Shown here in pieces: positions 10,943 through 21,800 of a stretch of 64,000 nucleotides of DNA. The notes beneath the pieces are model-generated. The model saw nothing but the letters and a program-made list of their open reading frames with translations. It searched no databases and had not been told where the DNA came from. Location of the stretch: positions 34,024,282-34,088,281 of the forward strand of contig JAVIAB010000025.1 of assembly GCA_032433765.1 (NCBI GenBank), read 5' to 3'. Positions within the stretch are counted from its first letter, which is position 1. Each line of letters opens with the position of its first letter. Position numbers and translations under genes: made by a program. The DNA comes from Megaustenia siamemsis. Taxonomy: Eukaryota; Mollusca; Gastropoda; Stylommatophora; Ariophantidae.

Positions 10943-11490
10943 ATCATCATCAAGTATCGGGCCGGCTGGCGTAGGTGATCATGTCTCTCCACAACTTTCG
11001 ATCTCGACAGTTATTTATTATTTCTGTTGTTGACCTTCGGCCAAGCTATTCTCTTAAGTTGTCTGGTATCTTTTCTCTTTGCTTTCCACTATCTCTTCTT
11101 CCCTCAATTTTTCCAGTTGTTACAATATATTCCAGCTGTTCTCTTCTCATTGCACGGGAAAAAAAATGATGATTGTTTCTTCCTAATATTGGAAATTTAG
11201 CTTTCTTTTTGCTTTGACCTCTCTCAGAACATCTTCATTACTCTTCTTAGCTGTCCATGGTATTCTCAACATTATTCTGTAAAACCACATTTCTACAGAC
11301 TTCAGTGATTTTCTTGTCTGTTGTCCTATTGCCCATGATTCACAACCATAAAGTTAAGACTGGCTCTAGATAACATTTAAGAACTGTTTTTCTTGTTTCT
11401 ATTGTCAAAAATGGATTGCATAGTATCTTCCTTATTTTTTGGAAACCTGCTTTTGCCTGAGCCATTCTGCATCTCATCTGGAAATTATTC
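10943..11490 (-). mobile_element. LINE Lb 3' fragment
   Basis: Second minus-strand Lb copy, ending in a short (GAT)n tail next to the CAAGTATCGGGCC box and extending 5' to the segment encoding MAQAKAGFQKI. The frame is broken by small indels, for example in the region equivalent to the FFGHVMRR motif. Confidence 0.85.
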
Positions 11491-11845
11491 TAAAAGTTAA
11501 TTCAGGGTACCAGATATTAGAAGGGCTATTGTACTGCGGCCTAGTTTACATTAAAAGAGCAACAGACCGGCTATAACAAGGATCCAAAGTAGCCATCTTG
11601 ATTTAAAACTTGTCTCCAAGAACAAATGGGAAAGAATGTTTGTTTATGCGCGCATGCCGTGCAACCTGGTTTAATGTAAACAGTCTGTGCAGTTTGTTGT
11701 GAACGTTATATTGTTGTTTGTGTCCTGGTCGCTAACCGGCAAGACAATCAGTGTCATTCACCCCAGATTGAGTCTGTGCTGTTAGAAATCCTGCTACTTG
11801 TGCCAAACATTTTTCAAGGTTCCTAGAAGTGACGTCACAGCTTCT
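11491..11845. other. No gene seen
   Basis: Unique-looking spacer between an Lb fragment and the large pyrimidine array. Confidence 0.4.
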
Positions 11846-14800
11846 TATTCTCCTCTTCTTCTATTTCTTCTTCTTCCTCCTCTTCTACTTCTTGTTCCGT
11901 TTCTTCTACTTCTTCTCCCTCTTCTTCTACTTCTTATTATTCCTCTTATTCTACTTCTTATCCCTCTTATTCTACTTCTTATCCCTCTTCTTCTACTTCT
12001 AATCCATCTTCTTCTACTTCTTCTTATCCCTCTTCTTCTACTTCTAATCCATCTTCTTCTACTTCTTCTTATCCCTCTTCTTCTACTTCTTCTTTTCCCT
12101 CTTCTTCTACTTCTTCTTATCCCTCTTCTTCTACTTCTTTTCCCTCTTCTTCTACTTCTTCTTATCCCTCTTCTTCTACTTCTAATCCATCTTCTTCTAC
12201 TTCTTCTTATCCCTCTTCTTCTACTTCTAATCCCTCTTCTTCTACTTCTTCTTATCCCTCTTCTTCTACTTCTTCTTATCCCTCTTCTTCTACTTCTTAT
12301 CCCTCTTATTCTACTTCTTCTTTTCCCTCTACTTCTTTTCCCTCTTCTTCTACTTCTTCTTATCCCTCGTCTTCTACTTCTTATCCCTCTTATTCTACTT
12401 CTTCTTATCCATCTTCTTCTACTTCTTATCCCTCTTCTTCTACTTCTTCTTATCCCTCTTCTTCTACTTCTTCTTATCCCTCTTCTTCTACTTCTTATCC
12501 CTCTTCTTCTACTTCTTATCCCTCTTCTTCTACATCTTATCCCTCTTCTTCTACTTCTTATCCCTCTTCTTCTACTTCTTCTTATCCCTCTTCTTCTACT
12601 TCTTCTTATCCCTCTTCTTCTACCTCCTTTCAATCTTCTTCTACTTCTTATCCCTCTTCTTCTACTTCTTACCCCTCTTCTTCTACTTCTTCTTATCCCT
12701 CTTCTTCTACTTCTTATCCCTCTTCTTCTACTTCTTATCCCCCTTCTTCTACTTCTTATCCCTCTTCTTCTACCTCCTTTCAATCTTCTTCTACTTCTTA
12801 TCCCTCTTCTTCTACTTCTTACCCCTCTTCTTCTACTTCTTCTTATCCCTCTTCTTCTACTTCTTATTATCCCTCTTCTTCTACTTCTTCTTATCCCTCT
12901 TCTTCTACTTCTTCTTATCCCTCTTCTTCTACTTCTTATCCCTCTACTTCTACTTCTTCTTATCCCTCTTCTACTACTTCTTCTTATCCCTCTTCTTCTA
13001 CTTCTTATCCCTCTACTTCTACTTCTTCTTATCCCTCTTCTACTACTTCTTCTTATCCCTCTTCTTCTACTTCTTATCCCTCTTCTTCTACTTCTTACCC
13101 CTCTTCTTCTACTTCTTCTTATCCCTCTTCTTCTACTTCTTATTATCCCTCTTCTTCTACTTCTTCTTATCCCTCTTCTTCTACTTCTTATCCCTCTCCT
13201 TCTACTTCTTCTTATCCCTCTTCTACTACTTCTTCTTATCCCTCTTCTTCTACTTCTTATCCCTCTTCTTCTACTTCTTATCCCTCTTCTTCTACTTCTT
13301 ATCCCTCTTCTTCTACTTCTTATCCCTCTTCTTCTACTTCTTATCCATCTTCTTCTACTTCTTATCCCTCTTCTTCTACCTCCTTTCAATCTTCTTCTAC
13401 TTCTTATCCCTCTTCTTCTACTTCTTATCCCTCTTCTTCTACTTCTTATCCCTCTTCTTCTACTTCTTATCCCTCTTCTTCTACTTCTTATCCATCTTCT
13501 TCTACTTCTTATCCCTCTTCTTTCTACCTCCTTTCAATCTTCTTCTACTTCTTATCCCTCTTCTTCTACTTCTTATCCCTCTTCTTCTACTTCTTATCCC
13601 TCTTCTTCTACTTCTTATCCATCTTCTTCTACTTCTTATCCCTCTTCTTCTACTTCTTCTTATCCCTCTTCTTCTACTTCTTATCCCTCTTCTCTACTTC
13701 TTGCTCCTTTTCTACTTTTTCTACTTCTCCTTTTACTTCTTCTTCATTAACTTCCACTTCTTTAACCTCTTCTTTTACTTCTTCTATCTCCTATTCTACT
13801 TCTTCTTCAATTTCTTCTGCCTCTTACTCCACTTCCTCTTTTTCAACCTTTTCTTCTTAATCTTCCACATCTTCTTCTGCCTCTTCTTTTTTCTTATCCA
13901 CTTTCTTATCCCTCTTATTCTACTTCTTCTTATCCATCTTCTTCTACTTCTTATTATCCCTCTTCTTCTACTTCTTCTTATCCCTCTTCTTCTACTTCTT
14001 CTTATCCCTCTTCTTCTACTTCTTATCCCTCTACTTCTACTTCTTCTTATCCCTCTTCTACTACTTCTTCTTATCCCTCTTCTTCTACTTCTTATCCCTC
14101 TACTTCTACTTCTTCTTATCCCTCTTCTACTACTTCTTCTTATCCCTCTTCTTCTACTTCTTATCCCTCTTCTTCTACTTCTTACCCCTCTTCTTCTACT
14201 TCTTCTTATCCCTCTTCTTCTACTTCTTATTATCCCTCTTCTTCTACTTCTTCTTATCCCTCTTCTTCTACTTCTTATCCCTCTCCTTCTACTTCTTCTT
14301 ATCCCTCTTCTACTACTTCTTCTTATCCCTCTTCTTCTACTTCTTATCCCTCTTCTTCTACTTCTTATCCCTCTTCTTCTACTTCTTATCCCTCTTCTTC
14401 TACTTCTTATCCCTCTTCTTCTACTTCTTATCCATCTTCTTCTACTTCTTATCCCTCTTCTTCTACCTCCTTTCAATCTTCTTCTACTTCTTATCCCTCT
14501 TCTTCTACTTCTTATCCCTCTTCTTCTACTTCTTATCCCTCTTCTTCTACTTCTTATCCCTCTTCTTCTACTTCTTATCCATCTTCTTCTACTTCTTATC
14601 CCTCTTCTTCTACCTCCTTTCAATCTTCTTCTACTTCTTATCCCTCTTCTTCTACTTCTTATCCCTCTTCTTCTACTTCTTATCCCTCTTCTTCTACTTC
14701 TTATCCATCTTCTTCTACTTCTTATCCCTCTTCTTCTACTTCTTCTTATCCCTCTTCTTCTACTTCTTATCCCTCTTCTCCTACTTCTTGCTCCTTTTCT

Positions 14801-15925
14801 ACTTTTTCTACTTCTCCTTTTACTTCTTCTTCATTAACTTCCACTTCTTTAACCTCTTCTTTTACTTCTTCTATCTCCTATTCTACTTCTTCTTCAATTT
14901 CTTCTGCCTCTTACTCCACTTCCTCTTTTTCAACCTTTTCTTCTTAATCTTCCACATCTTCTTCTGCCTCTTCTTTTTTCTTATTCCACTTTCTTTTCTT
15001 TTTTCTTTTACTTCTTCTTCCTCTATTTACATTTTATCTTCCACTTCTTCTTTCTATTTTTTACTTCTTGCTCTTCTTCTACTACTTCTTCCAATTCTTC
15101 CGCTTTTTGCTCCTTTTCTACTACTTCTTCTTCCCCTCCATCTACTTCTTCCCCTCCATCTACTTCTTCCCTCCTTCTACTTCTTCCCCTCCATCTACTT
15201 CTTCCCCTCCATCTACTTCTTCCCCTCCTGCTACTTCTTCCCCTCCTTCTACTTCTTCCCCTCCTTCTACTTCTTCCCCTCCTTCTACTTCTTCCCCTCC
15301 TTCCACTTCTTCCTCTACTTCCTCTACTTCTACTTCTTCCCCTCCTTCTACTTCTTCCCCTCCATCTACTTCTTCCCCTCCTTCTACTTTTTCCTCTACT
15401 TTCTCTACTTCTACTTCTTCCCCTCCTTCTACTTCTTCCCCTCCATCTACTTCTTCCCCTCCTTCTACTTCTTCCCCTCCATCTACTTCTTCCCCTCCTT
15501 CTACTTTTTCCTCTACTTTCTCTACTTCTACTTCTTCCCCTCCTACTTCTTCCCCTCCTTCTACTTCTTCCCCTCCATATACTTCTTCCCCTACTTCTAC
15601 TTCTTCCCCTCCTTCTACTTCTTCCCCTCCTTCTACTTCTTCCCCTCCTTCTACATCTTCCCCTCCATCTACTTCTTCCCCTCCTACTTCTTCCCCTCCT
15701 TCTACTTCTTCCCCTCCATCTACTTCTTCCACTCCTACTTCTTCCCCTCCTTCTACTTCTTCCCCTCCATCTACTTCTTCCCCTCCATCTACTTCTTCCC
15801 CTCCATCTACTTCTTCCCCTCCATCTACTTCTTCCCCTCCTACTTCTTCCCCTCCATCTACTTCTTCCCCTCCATCTACTTCTTCCCCTCCATATACTTC
15901 TTCCCCTACTTCTACTTCTTCAACC
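11846..15925 (-). repeat. 4.1-kb polypyrimidine/polypurine array grown from a LINE tail
   Basis: Imperfect array built from TTCTTCTACTTC, TTATCCCTC and, in the right third, TTCCCCTCCATCTAC. The plus strand has almost no G over four kilobases. The right end passes directly into a minus-strand Le LINE 3' end whose own tail is GAAGAAGTAGAAGTAG, so the purine strand of the array reads as an overgrown LINE tail. Variation is zoned: TTATCCCTC units dominate left of 13690 and TTCCCCTCC units right of 15140. Giant Leu-, Arg/Ser- and Val/Glu-rich frames over this array are artefacts. Confidence 0.95.
12864..14998. repeat. 1,087-bp tandem duplication within the pyrimidine array
   Basis: The block 12864-13910 recurs at 13951-14998 with a constant offset of 1,087 bases. 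Markers include TTATTATCCC (12864 and 13951), the TCCTTTCAATC motifs (13381/14468 and 13529/14616) and the irregular block beginning TTGCTCCTTTTCTACTTTTT (about 13702 and 14789). The copies differ by only a few bases, so the event is recent. Confidence 0.9.
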
Positions 15926-16165
15926 CTTAACTCCCTATGGAGTTTTAGTCTCCAACAAACACTTTCCAAGCCGCCGTGTTTCGTGGCATTCTTTTAAGAT
16001 CGCCCCACGTCTTCACCCCTTTCCTCTTCCACTTGTCATCTCCAACTATATCTTAGCCTTCATTTGTGTCTTCTTTCCTGCGGATACCTAAAAAGGGCTT
16101 GTGATGTAAAACTCTCATTTGCCTTCTTCAGTGCGTTCCACATTCATAAATGGCTCATGGCTCCT
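15926..16165 (-). mobile_element. LINE Le 3' end fragment
   Basis: On the minus strand it matches 55540-55760 (words AACAAACACTTTCCAAG, TGGCATTCTTTTAAGAT on the plus strand), encoding a diverged version of the Le C-terminus that ends near CTCCATAGGGAGTT. It sits exactly at the edge of the pyrimidine array. Confidence 0.75.
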
Positions 16166-16487
16166 AAAACCTACACAAGAGTCCAGACTGCCCAGATAGT
16201 TGTTTAGTATCGTTGAGCATAGGACAAAATGTGTAGACTTGATGATTCCAATGACTTGCATGTTGTACAATCACATGGCTTCAATTTAGTTTGAAGTTCT
16301 AGACTTTGGAAGCAAACAGCAATAATAAAATATAACAAAGAGAACTCTACACTTATTTAATATAAAAAGAGGAGTAAGACAGGGATGAATCATATCACTA
16401 TGCTTGTTGAATATATCTAAAAACATGACAGAGATGCCAGGCCTAAACATTCATGGAAAGTTAATCAATAACCTAAAATATGCTGAT

Positions 16488-16752
16488 AAATATAAAAAAA
16501 AGTAAAGTACCCACGTCACGTCAAGTGGCGTATAGGGAACATGGTATTAGTGGCCATAACTGTTACAGACCTTCAGCACATGATTTTTGGGGTAATGTGG
16601 TCTCGGTATTACGCCCGTGCCGCTTTACTTTCCCAGAAAAAAATCCGGTACCCATTAAATGCTGGGTGAACCGGAAGCCGTCGGTTGGGATCGAACCCTA
16701 CCTCTTGTCCTTTGTAGTCCAGTTGACTAACCACTGAGCTATCGCGGCTCCC
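16488..16752 (-). mobile_element. SINE-alpha copy 2, inserted in the La YADD motif
   Basis: Complete tRNA-type head on the minus strand (GGGAGCCGCGATAGCTCAGT, then GGTTCGATCCCAACCGACGG). Target-site duplication is AAAATATGCTGAT at 16475-16487 and AAGATATGCTGAT at 16753-16765, one mismatch. Removing the SINE restores the LINE codons for KYADDIVLL. Confidence 0.93.
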
Positions 16753-17283
16753 AAGATATGCTGATGATATTGTATTATTAGCAGAAAACCGTAAAGATCT
16801 ACAACAATTACTTAATGAAATAAACATGAAGAGCAAACATGGGGATTAGATGACGTTTATTAGATGATAAATATCAGTAAGACTAAAACTATGATTACAA
16901 AGAAAGAAAATAGTCAAAACCTACAAGTGGATATCAAATTTGAAGGAATAGACCAGGGAACAGTTCAGAACTACAGCTACGTTGGACATACTATAGCCAG
17001 TGATGGAAAATGTACAACTGAAATAAACAAAATAAAAGGACCGGCATGCCATGAAAAATATACTAACATTAAAACAAAAAAACACCAGAGTTAAAGCTGA
17101 GAATGGCAAAATGTTTTAACTTCTCAACATTCCTATATGGTGGAAAAGCATGGACATTAGACAGGAAAACGGAACATAAAATGGAAACCTTTGAAATGTG
17201 GATTAAAAAAAATAATACGAAGAATTGGTTGGACAGAAAAGAAAACAAACGATGAAGTGTTAAAAAAATAAGCAAACAAGTAC

Positions 17284-17490
17284 AAATGAAAAGAGAACTA
17301 CTAAACACAATTAGAACAAGACAAATGAAAAGAGAACTACTAAACACAATTAGAACAAGACAAATGAAAATAGAACTACTAAACACAATTAGAACAAGAC
17401 AAATGAAAAGAGAACTACTAAACACAATTAGAACAAAACAAATGAAAAGAGAACTACTAAACACAATTAGAACAAGACAAATGAGATGTT
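17284..17490 (+). repeat. 39-bp in-frame repeat inside LINE La, 5 copies
   Basis: Five copies of a unit encoding MKRELLNTIRTRQ. Other La copies have this segment once. The unit length is a multiple of three and the frame is open across all five. Confidence 0.93.
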
Positions 17491-17749
17491 TGGTTCATGT
17501 TAAAAGACACCACAGCCTACTAAAAGTAATCTTGGAACTGAAAATACAAGGTAAAAGAGGCAGAGGCATACCAAAACTAACGTGAATGAGTAACATCAAG
17601 AGATGGAATAGTCAGCCTATGACAACCTGCACTATCAAAGCAAGAGTCTGATAGGAATGGCGCTCCATGGTAGCCAACCTTCGATGCGGAGACGACACTC
17701 AATGATGATGAGACCTCGATATAAACCATCTACACTTGTCGCAAGCATC

Positions 17750-18182
17750 AGTTCTATTGACCGGGATTGTATCACAATGTTTGTTCAGGTCAATTCTGTC
17801 GTTATTATATGTGTTCCTTGATGCAATTTCCTCATATTGCAAGTCCGGCTTGTTGAAGGATCTACTGAGTTAAGTGCTCTGTGCACACCGTGAGTTGTGT
17901 GTTTCATCCGTTTTGATCATGTTTCGATATTCCAATTGTTTACGATGAATGATGATATCGTATGACAGGGAACAGTTGACTATGTTCACTTTCTGTGCAG
18001 TTTCGCCGTATGTCTTTTGGCATGTGCTGACACTGGTATGATGGGGACTGCAGCTACCTTTCTTTGTTTGGGAGATGAGTTAGTAATTCGGATGATTCCA
18101 TTGGCACGGGCGGCTCAGCAATTATGGATTTTAATTCGTTTGCAGTGATACCGGGGCCTTCGACTAACTATAACCATCTAAC
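17750..18182 (-). mobile_element. Rep-E copy
   Basis: Reverse complement matches 57236-57650 and 48885-49290 (plus-strand words CACACCGTGAGTTGTGTGTT, TTTACGATGAATGATGATAT, ACCGGGGCCTTCGACTAAC). Unclassified dispersed repeat. Its full-length copy at 57.2 kb ends in (ATG)n like the LINEs here. Confidence 0.7.
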
Positions 18183-18367
18183 TCGGCACCATGCAGTGAC
18201 GCACATCTCACGCATTCTGTCAAATCGTCATTGACCTCTTCGCCGTTGGAGACCTTGACAGGGGAAAATTGCCTCGGGTACAGCACTCAAGGTATTTGTG
18301 TTTATTTGGGTATTCCCATCACAGTTAGGTCAGGACCATGTCGAAGAACATCTTTAGAGGTATGTTG

Positions 18368-18537
18368 GTGTACAGAACAATTATAGGGATACAACGGATG
18401 GGTAACGGAGTACAGAACAATTATAGGGATACAACGGATGGGTAACGGAGTACAGAACAATTATAGGGATACAACGGATGGGTAACGGAGTACAGAACAA
18501 TTATAGGGATGCAACGGATGGGTAACGGAGTACAGAA
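18368..18537. repeat. 40-bp tandem repeat, about 4.3 units
   Basis: Near-identical units with GTACAGAACAATTATAGGGA and TACAACGGATGGGTAACGGA. Confidence 0.95.
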
Positions 18538-18582
18538 GGTGCCATGATTGATGCCAGCACAGACATCATTTTGGAAGCTCTT

Positions 18583-19437
18583 TCATCATCATCATGTGCC
18601 ATACCGGTTGGCGTAGGCGATCATGTCCCTCCACAATCTTCTATCTACAGTGCATCGTATCAGTTCTGTTGTTGACTGTTTTCCATGCCATGACACCAAG
18701 CTATCCAGTATTTTCTCTCTTTGTCGTCCGCGATCTCTCTTTCCTTTTATTTTGCCAGTTGTAACCAAGTATTCCAACTCTACTCTTCTCATGATGTGCC
18801 CGAAAAATGTTGATTGTTTCTTTCTGATGTTTTTTAGGAGCTGCCTCTTTGTCTTAGCCTCTGAGAATTTCATCATTGATCTTTTTAGCTGTCCAGGGAA
18901 CTTTTAACATTCTTCTGAGAAATCCCATCTCTGTGGCCTCGAATCGTCTTTCATTTGTTTGTCTACTGTCCATGATTCGCTTCCATAGGTCAAAATTGGT
19001 TCTATATTGCACTGATGAACTCTCTTTCTCAGTGCTATTGACATAGATCTGTTGCATACGATATTTTTCATTTTCTGAAATGCTATTTTGATCTGAGTTA
19101 TTCTGCTTTTTATTTATGTGATGCATCTTCAATCTGATGTTATTGTGCCCAAGTATTTCAGATGTTGCACTTGTTTCAAATTTGTCCTGTTTATTTTTAT
19201 GCTGCATGCTGGTGATGATTGTTTCTTCGATATAACCATTACTTCTGTTTTCTAACTATTCTGACTAAGACCTTTTTTGTTGCTTTATTTTAATGTTATG
19301 TCTATCATTTCTTGTAGCTCATTCTCTGTCTCTGCTATTAAGACTGTGTCATCTGCATATCGCAAATTATTTATGTTGTGACCGTTGACTTCAATTCCTT
19401 TTTTTGTCCACTATTGATCTCATAATATATTCGCTGT
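18583..19437 (-). mobile_element. LINE Lc copy 1
   Basis: Minus-strand RT-type ORF remnant. It starts near codons for RYADDTVLIA at about 19340-19370, passes through the FLRRMLKVPWTAKKINDE region and FGHIMRRVELEYLVTTGK, and ends in WRDMIAYANRYGT and a (GAT)n tail. Frameshifts separate the parts. This is the longest Lc copy in the window. Confidence 0.85.
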
Positions 19438-19930
19438 AAAGTGAAAAAATGCAATAAATTATTGACAATAGAACCAAGAAAAAGAGTTATAAAATATTAC
19501 GTAGAGCCAGTCTTAACATATGGATGCGAATCATGGACAATAGGACAACAGACAAGAAAATCACTGGAGTCTGTAGAAATGTGGTTTTACAGAAGAATGT
19601 TGAGAATACCATGGACAGCTAAGAAGAGTAATGAAGATGTTCTGAGAGAGGTCAAAGCAAAAAGAGGGCTAATTTCCAATATTAGGAAGAAACAATCATC
19701 ATTTTTTTGGCCATGTAATGAGAAGAGAACAACTGGAATATATTGTAACAACTGAGAACATTGAGGGACGGAGAGATAGAGGGAAGTAAAGAGAAAAGAT
19801 ACCAGACAGTTTATGAGAATGGCTTGGCAGAAGATCAACAACAGAAATGATAAATAACTGTCGAGATCGATAGTTGTGGAGAGACATGATCATCTACGCC
19901 AGCAGGCCCGGTACCTAATGAAGATGATGG
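19438..19930 (+). mobile_element. LINE Lb fragment
   Basis: Plus-strand Lb C-terminus (WFYRRMLRIPWTAKKSNED, EVKAKRGLISNIRKKQ). One extra T in the FFGHVMRR codons shifts the frame. It ends in GGCCCGGTACCTAATGAAGATGATGG. It begins exactly where the opposite-strand Lc copy stops. Confidence 0.87.
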
Positions 19931-20577
19931 TAATTTACCTCACCGCATGTGAGGTAATCCCATAGGTGGTTAGCCATGTCAACAGATAACAAAAACAGTT
20001 TATTTTCCACCAACTTGCTCATTTCACACACATTTTCTCCACATGGTAGATCGTCCATTTCATTTTTCGCCACGTTTTGTCTGAAATTTACATCACATGA
20101 TTTAAGTCTCAACCAATTTTGGTTTGAATTGTTATTTTATTTTGGCCTCTGATATTTCATATTAAACTGCGTGAGATTCTGAAGCGAAAGTAGCATTTCA
20201 ATGAAATTGTTCTTACATCAAATTTGATTAATTAATTGTGTTTTTTTAAAAGACAAACAATGTGCAAGGGACTTAACCATTGAGTTCACACATAATTAAG
20301 TTGATGTTCTTCCAGCTGGAGCATGGGACAGCCACCATAATGACGCAACCTTTAGACTTACGCAACGCCATGCAAGCATTCTTGTTAAATTGGACAGGTT
20401 GGCCTGGTCCCCACGCAAAGAAGTCAACCTAAGAATAAGAATTACGCTTTTGTCAGGTACAAATTTACAGACTTGTTAGCCGTCTATTCTCTGTAGTTTA
20501 AAAGCATGGTCAGAGATTTTCTTGGTCTGCCTACCTGTGTGTCTATCGACACGTTTATTCTGCAACTAAGTGGTTCG
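19931..20577. other. No gene seen
   Basis: AT-rich region. The right part may belong to the upstream portion of the neighbouring Lg element but is too decayed to assign. Confidence 0.35.
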
Positions 20578-20587
20578 ATGAGCATGA

Positions 20588-20764
20588 TACGAAAAGTGGA
20601 GGCGGGCTGTGTACGTATGCAATGGGTAGAGTAATTGCAGAAGTCAACAAAAGTGGAGGCGGTCTGTGTACGTATGCAATGGGTAGAGTCATTGCAGAAG
20701 TCAACAAAAGTGGAGGCGGGCTGTGTACGTATGCAATGGGTAGAGTGATTGCAGAAGTCAACAA
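20588..20764 (+). repeat. 57-bp triplication just upstream of the Lg RNase H segment
   Basis: Three units of 57 bases, each encoding SGGGLCTYAMGRVIAEVNK in one open frame. Whether this is part of the Lg RNase H domain is inferred from position and composition. A one-base shift separates it from the FVYVPGHAE frame. Confidence 0.85.
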
Positions 20765-21067
20765 TACGTAATATCACCTTTGTCTACGTCCCAGGACATG
20801 CGGAAGTACGGGGAAATGACATAGTGGACAGGTTGGCTAACTGCGCTGTCGTTAAAGACGGTCAACCAATGGATCAGGCGGACATCATCAATGCCCTCTG
20901 AGATGTGTGAAGGGCACAGGGCTTCAACAACCAAGAGTCGACGTCACTCCTTCGGATGAAAGAGATGGGAGTTAAGATGGGCACAGCCAGAAACGAGAAA
21001 ATTAATGGCCGTGTACGAAGACTTATCAACCAACACAGAACTGGAGTCGTCTGTTGCTGGACACTGC

Positions 21068-21388
21068 GGGATTTGCTGAGGTGGGGATCTTGCTTGCGTT
21101 CGCCCGATGACTAAAGTATTCTAGAGTATTCTGGTAGACTAGAATATTCCTCTTCATCATCCGCCCTTAAAATGACGTTAAGTAGGCGTGTCTGCGTTGT
21201 GTTGTGGTGTGCAGTATAACTGTGATATTTGCGCCTTACGACCCAATACATCCGACTTCAGCACGACATTTGTGAGTACCGGGTTGTTTTCCCTCTTCGA
21301 TCCCTGCTCGCTTGGCCAGACTAGACAGGTTAGTCTGTTACTAGAAACACCGCGGAGAGGTGGAGCAGGGTCTGAATGGTTCTGGTTA
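21068..21388 (-). mobile_element. Rep-D copy 1, nested in LINE Lg
   Basis: Dispersed repeat shared with 38350-38720, 48729-48881 and 51748-52170. Its minus strand holds an open frame with SDVLGRKAQISQLYC preserved in the copies. The end near TTGCTTGCGTTCGCCCGATG is common to three copies and gives a CAAGCAAG-type 3' tail on the minus strand. Confidence 0.75.
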
Positions 21389-21439
21389 ACAAAGAACATG
21401 TTCGGAGTGCAATGATCATGACCTTCAAATAACTCAATC

Positions 21440-21800
21440 TACCTGTCTAGGGGCAGCAGTGGTACAGGTAAGATTGTCACAGAAGTCAGGCCTGTTCACG
21501 TAGAAGCAGAACAGTTTGAGGTCTCACGACGAACACTCGGTTGGTTAATTGAAATGGGAGGCGTAGCGGATATGGGAATGCCGCGTCTGTAGTGAATTGT
21601 GAAGCCAATCCGTTCTAGTCTAAAGTAGTAAGAGTGAAAATAGGCAACAAATTGAGAAGCTGCAGGGAAGCTGGTAAACAATGAGCGAGGTAAACAAATA
21701 GCAAATTATTTAATATGTTTGTTTAATAGTTGCTATCTGTGCTTAGTACTTCTGTCTTTTTGCTATCAAGGCTGAGTCCTTAAAAAAAGAGAACTAGCTT
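21440..21800. other. No gene seen
   Basis: Spacer between the Lg element and La copy 2, with no supported feature. Confidence 0.4.

Larger units (their letters stand above)
16330..17715 (+). mobile_element. LINE La copy 1, interrupted by a SINE
   Basis: Begins in reverse-transcriptase motif B (AAAAGAGGAGTAAGACAGGG, the RGVRQG region), reaches the YADD active-site codons at 16477-16490 where SINE-alpha copy 2 has inserted, and continues at 16753 through the C-terminal region to AACCTTCGATGCGGAGACG and a short ATGATGATGAG tail. Frameshifts are frequent. An in-frame 39-base segment has expanded to five copies at 17284-17490. Non-functional. Confidence 0.88.
20578..21435 (+). mobile_element. LINE Lg copy (RNase H region), with nested Rep-D
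   Basis: Encodes the C-terminal RNase H stretch FVYVPGHAEVRGND followed by VDRLANCAVVKDGQ and LLRMKEMGVKMGTARNEK, then RLINQHRTGVV. This is the same peptide found on the minus strand at 49460-49760 and 61045-61240. The 3' end, GTTCGGAGTGCAATGATCATGACC, lies after an inserted Rep-D at 21390-21430. Stops at ALDVRAQ positions show it is dead. RNase H suggests an I/Jockey-type lineage. Confidence 0.8.

Noticed and set aside
11798..15930. Very long open frames (hundreds of codons, Leu/Pro-rich on plus, Arg/Ser- and Glu/Val-rich on minus), which could be taken for SR-type or membrane proteins
   Set aside because: They follow exactly from TTCTAC/TTATCCCTC repeats, exist in several frames on both strands, and lack splice sites or non-repeat sequence.
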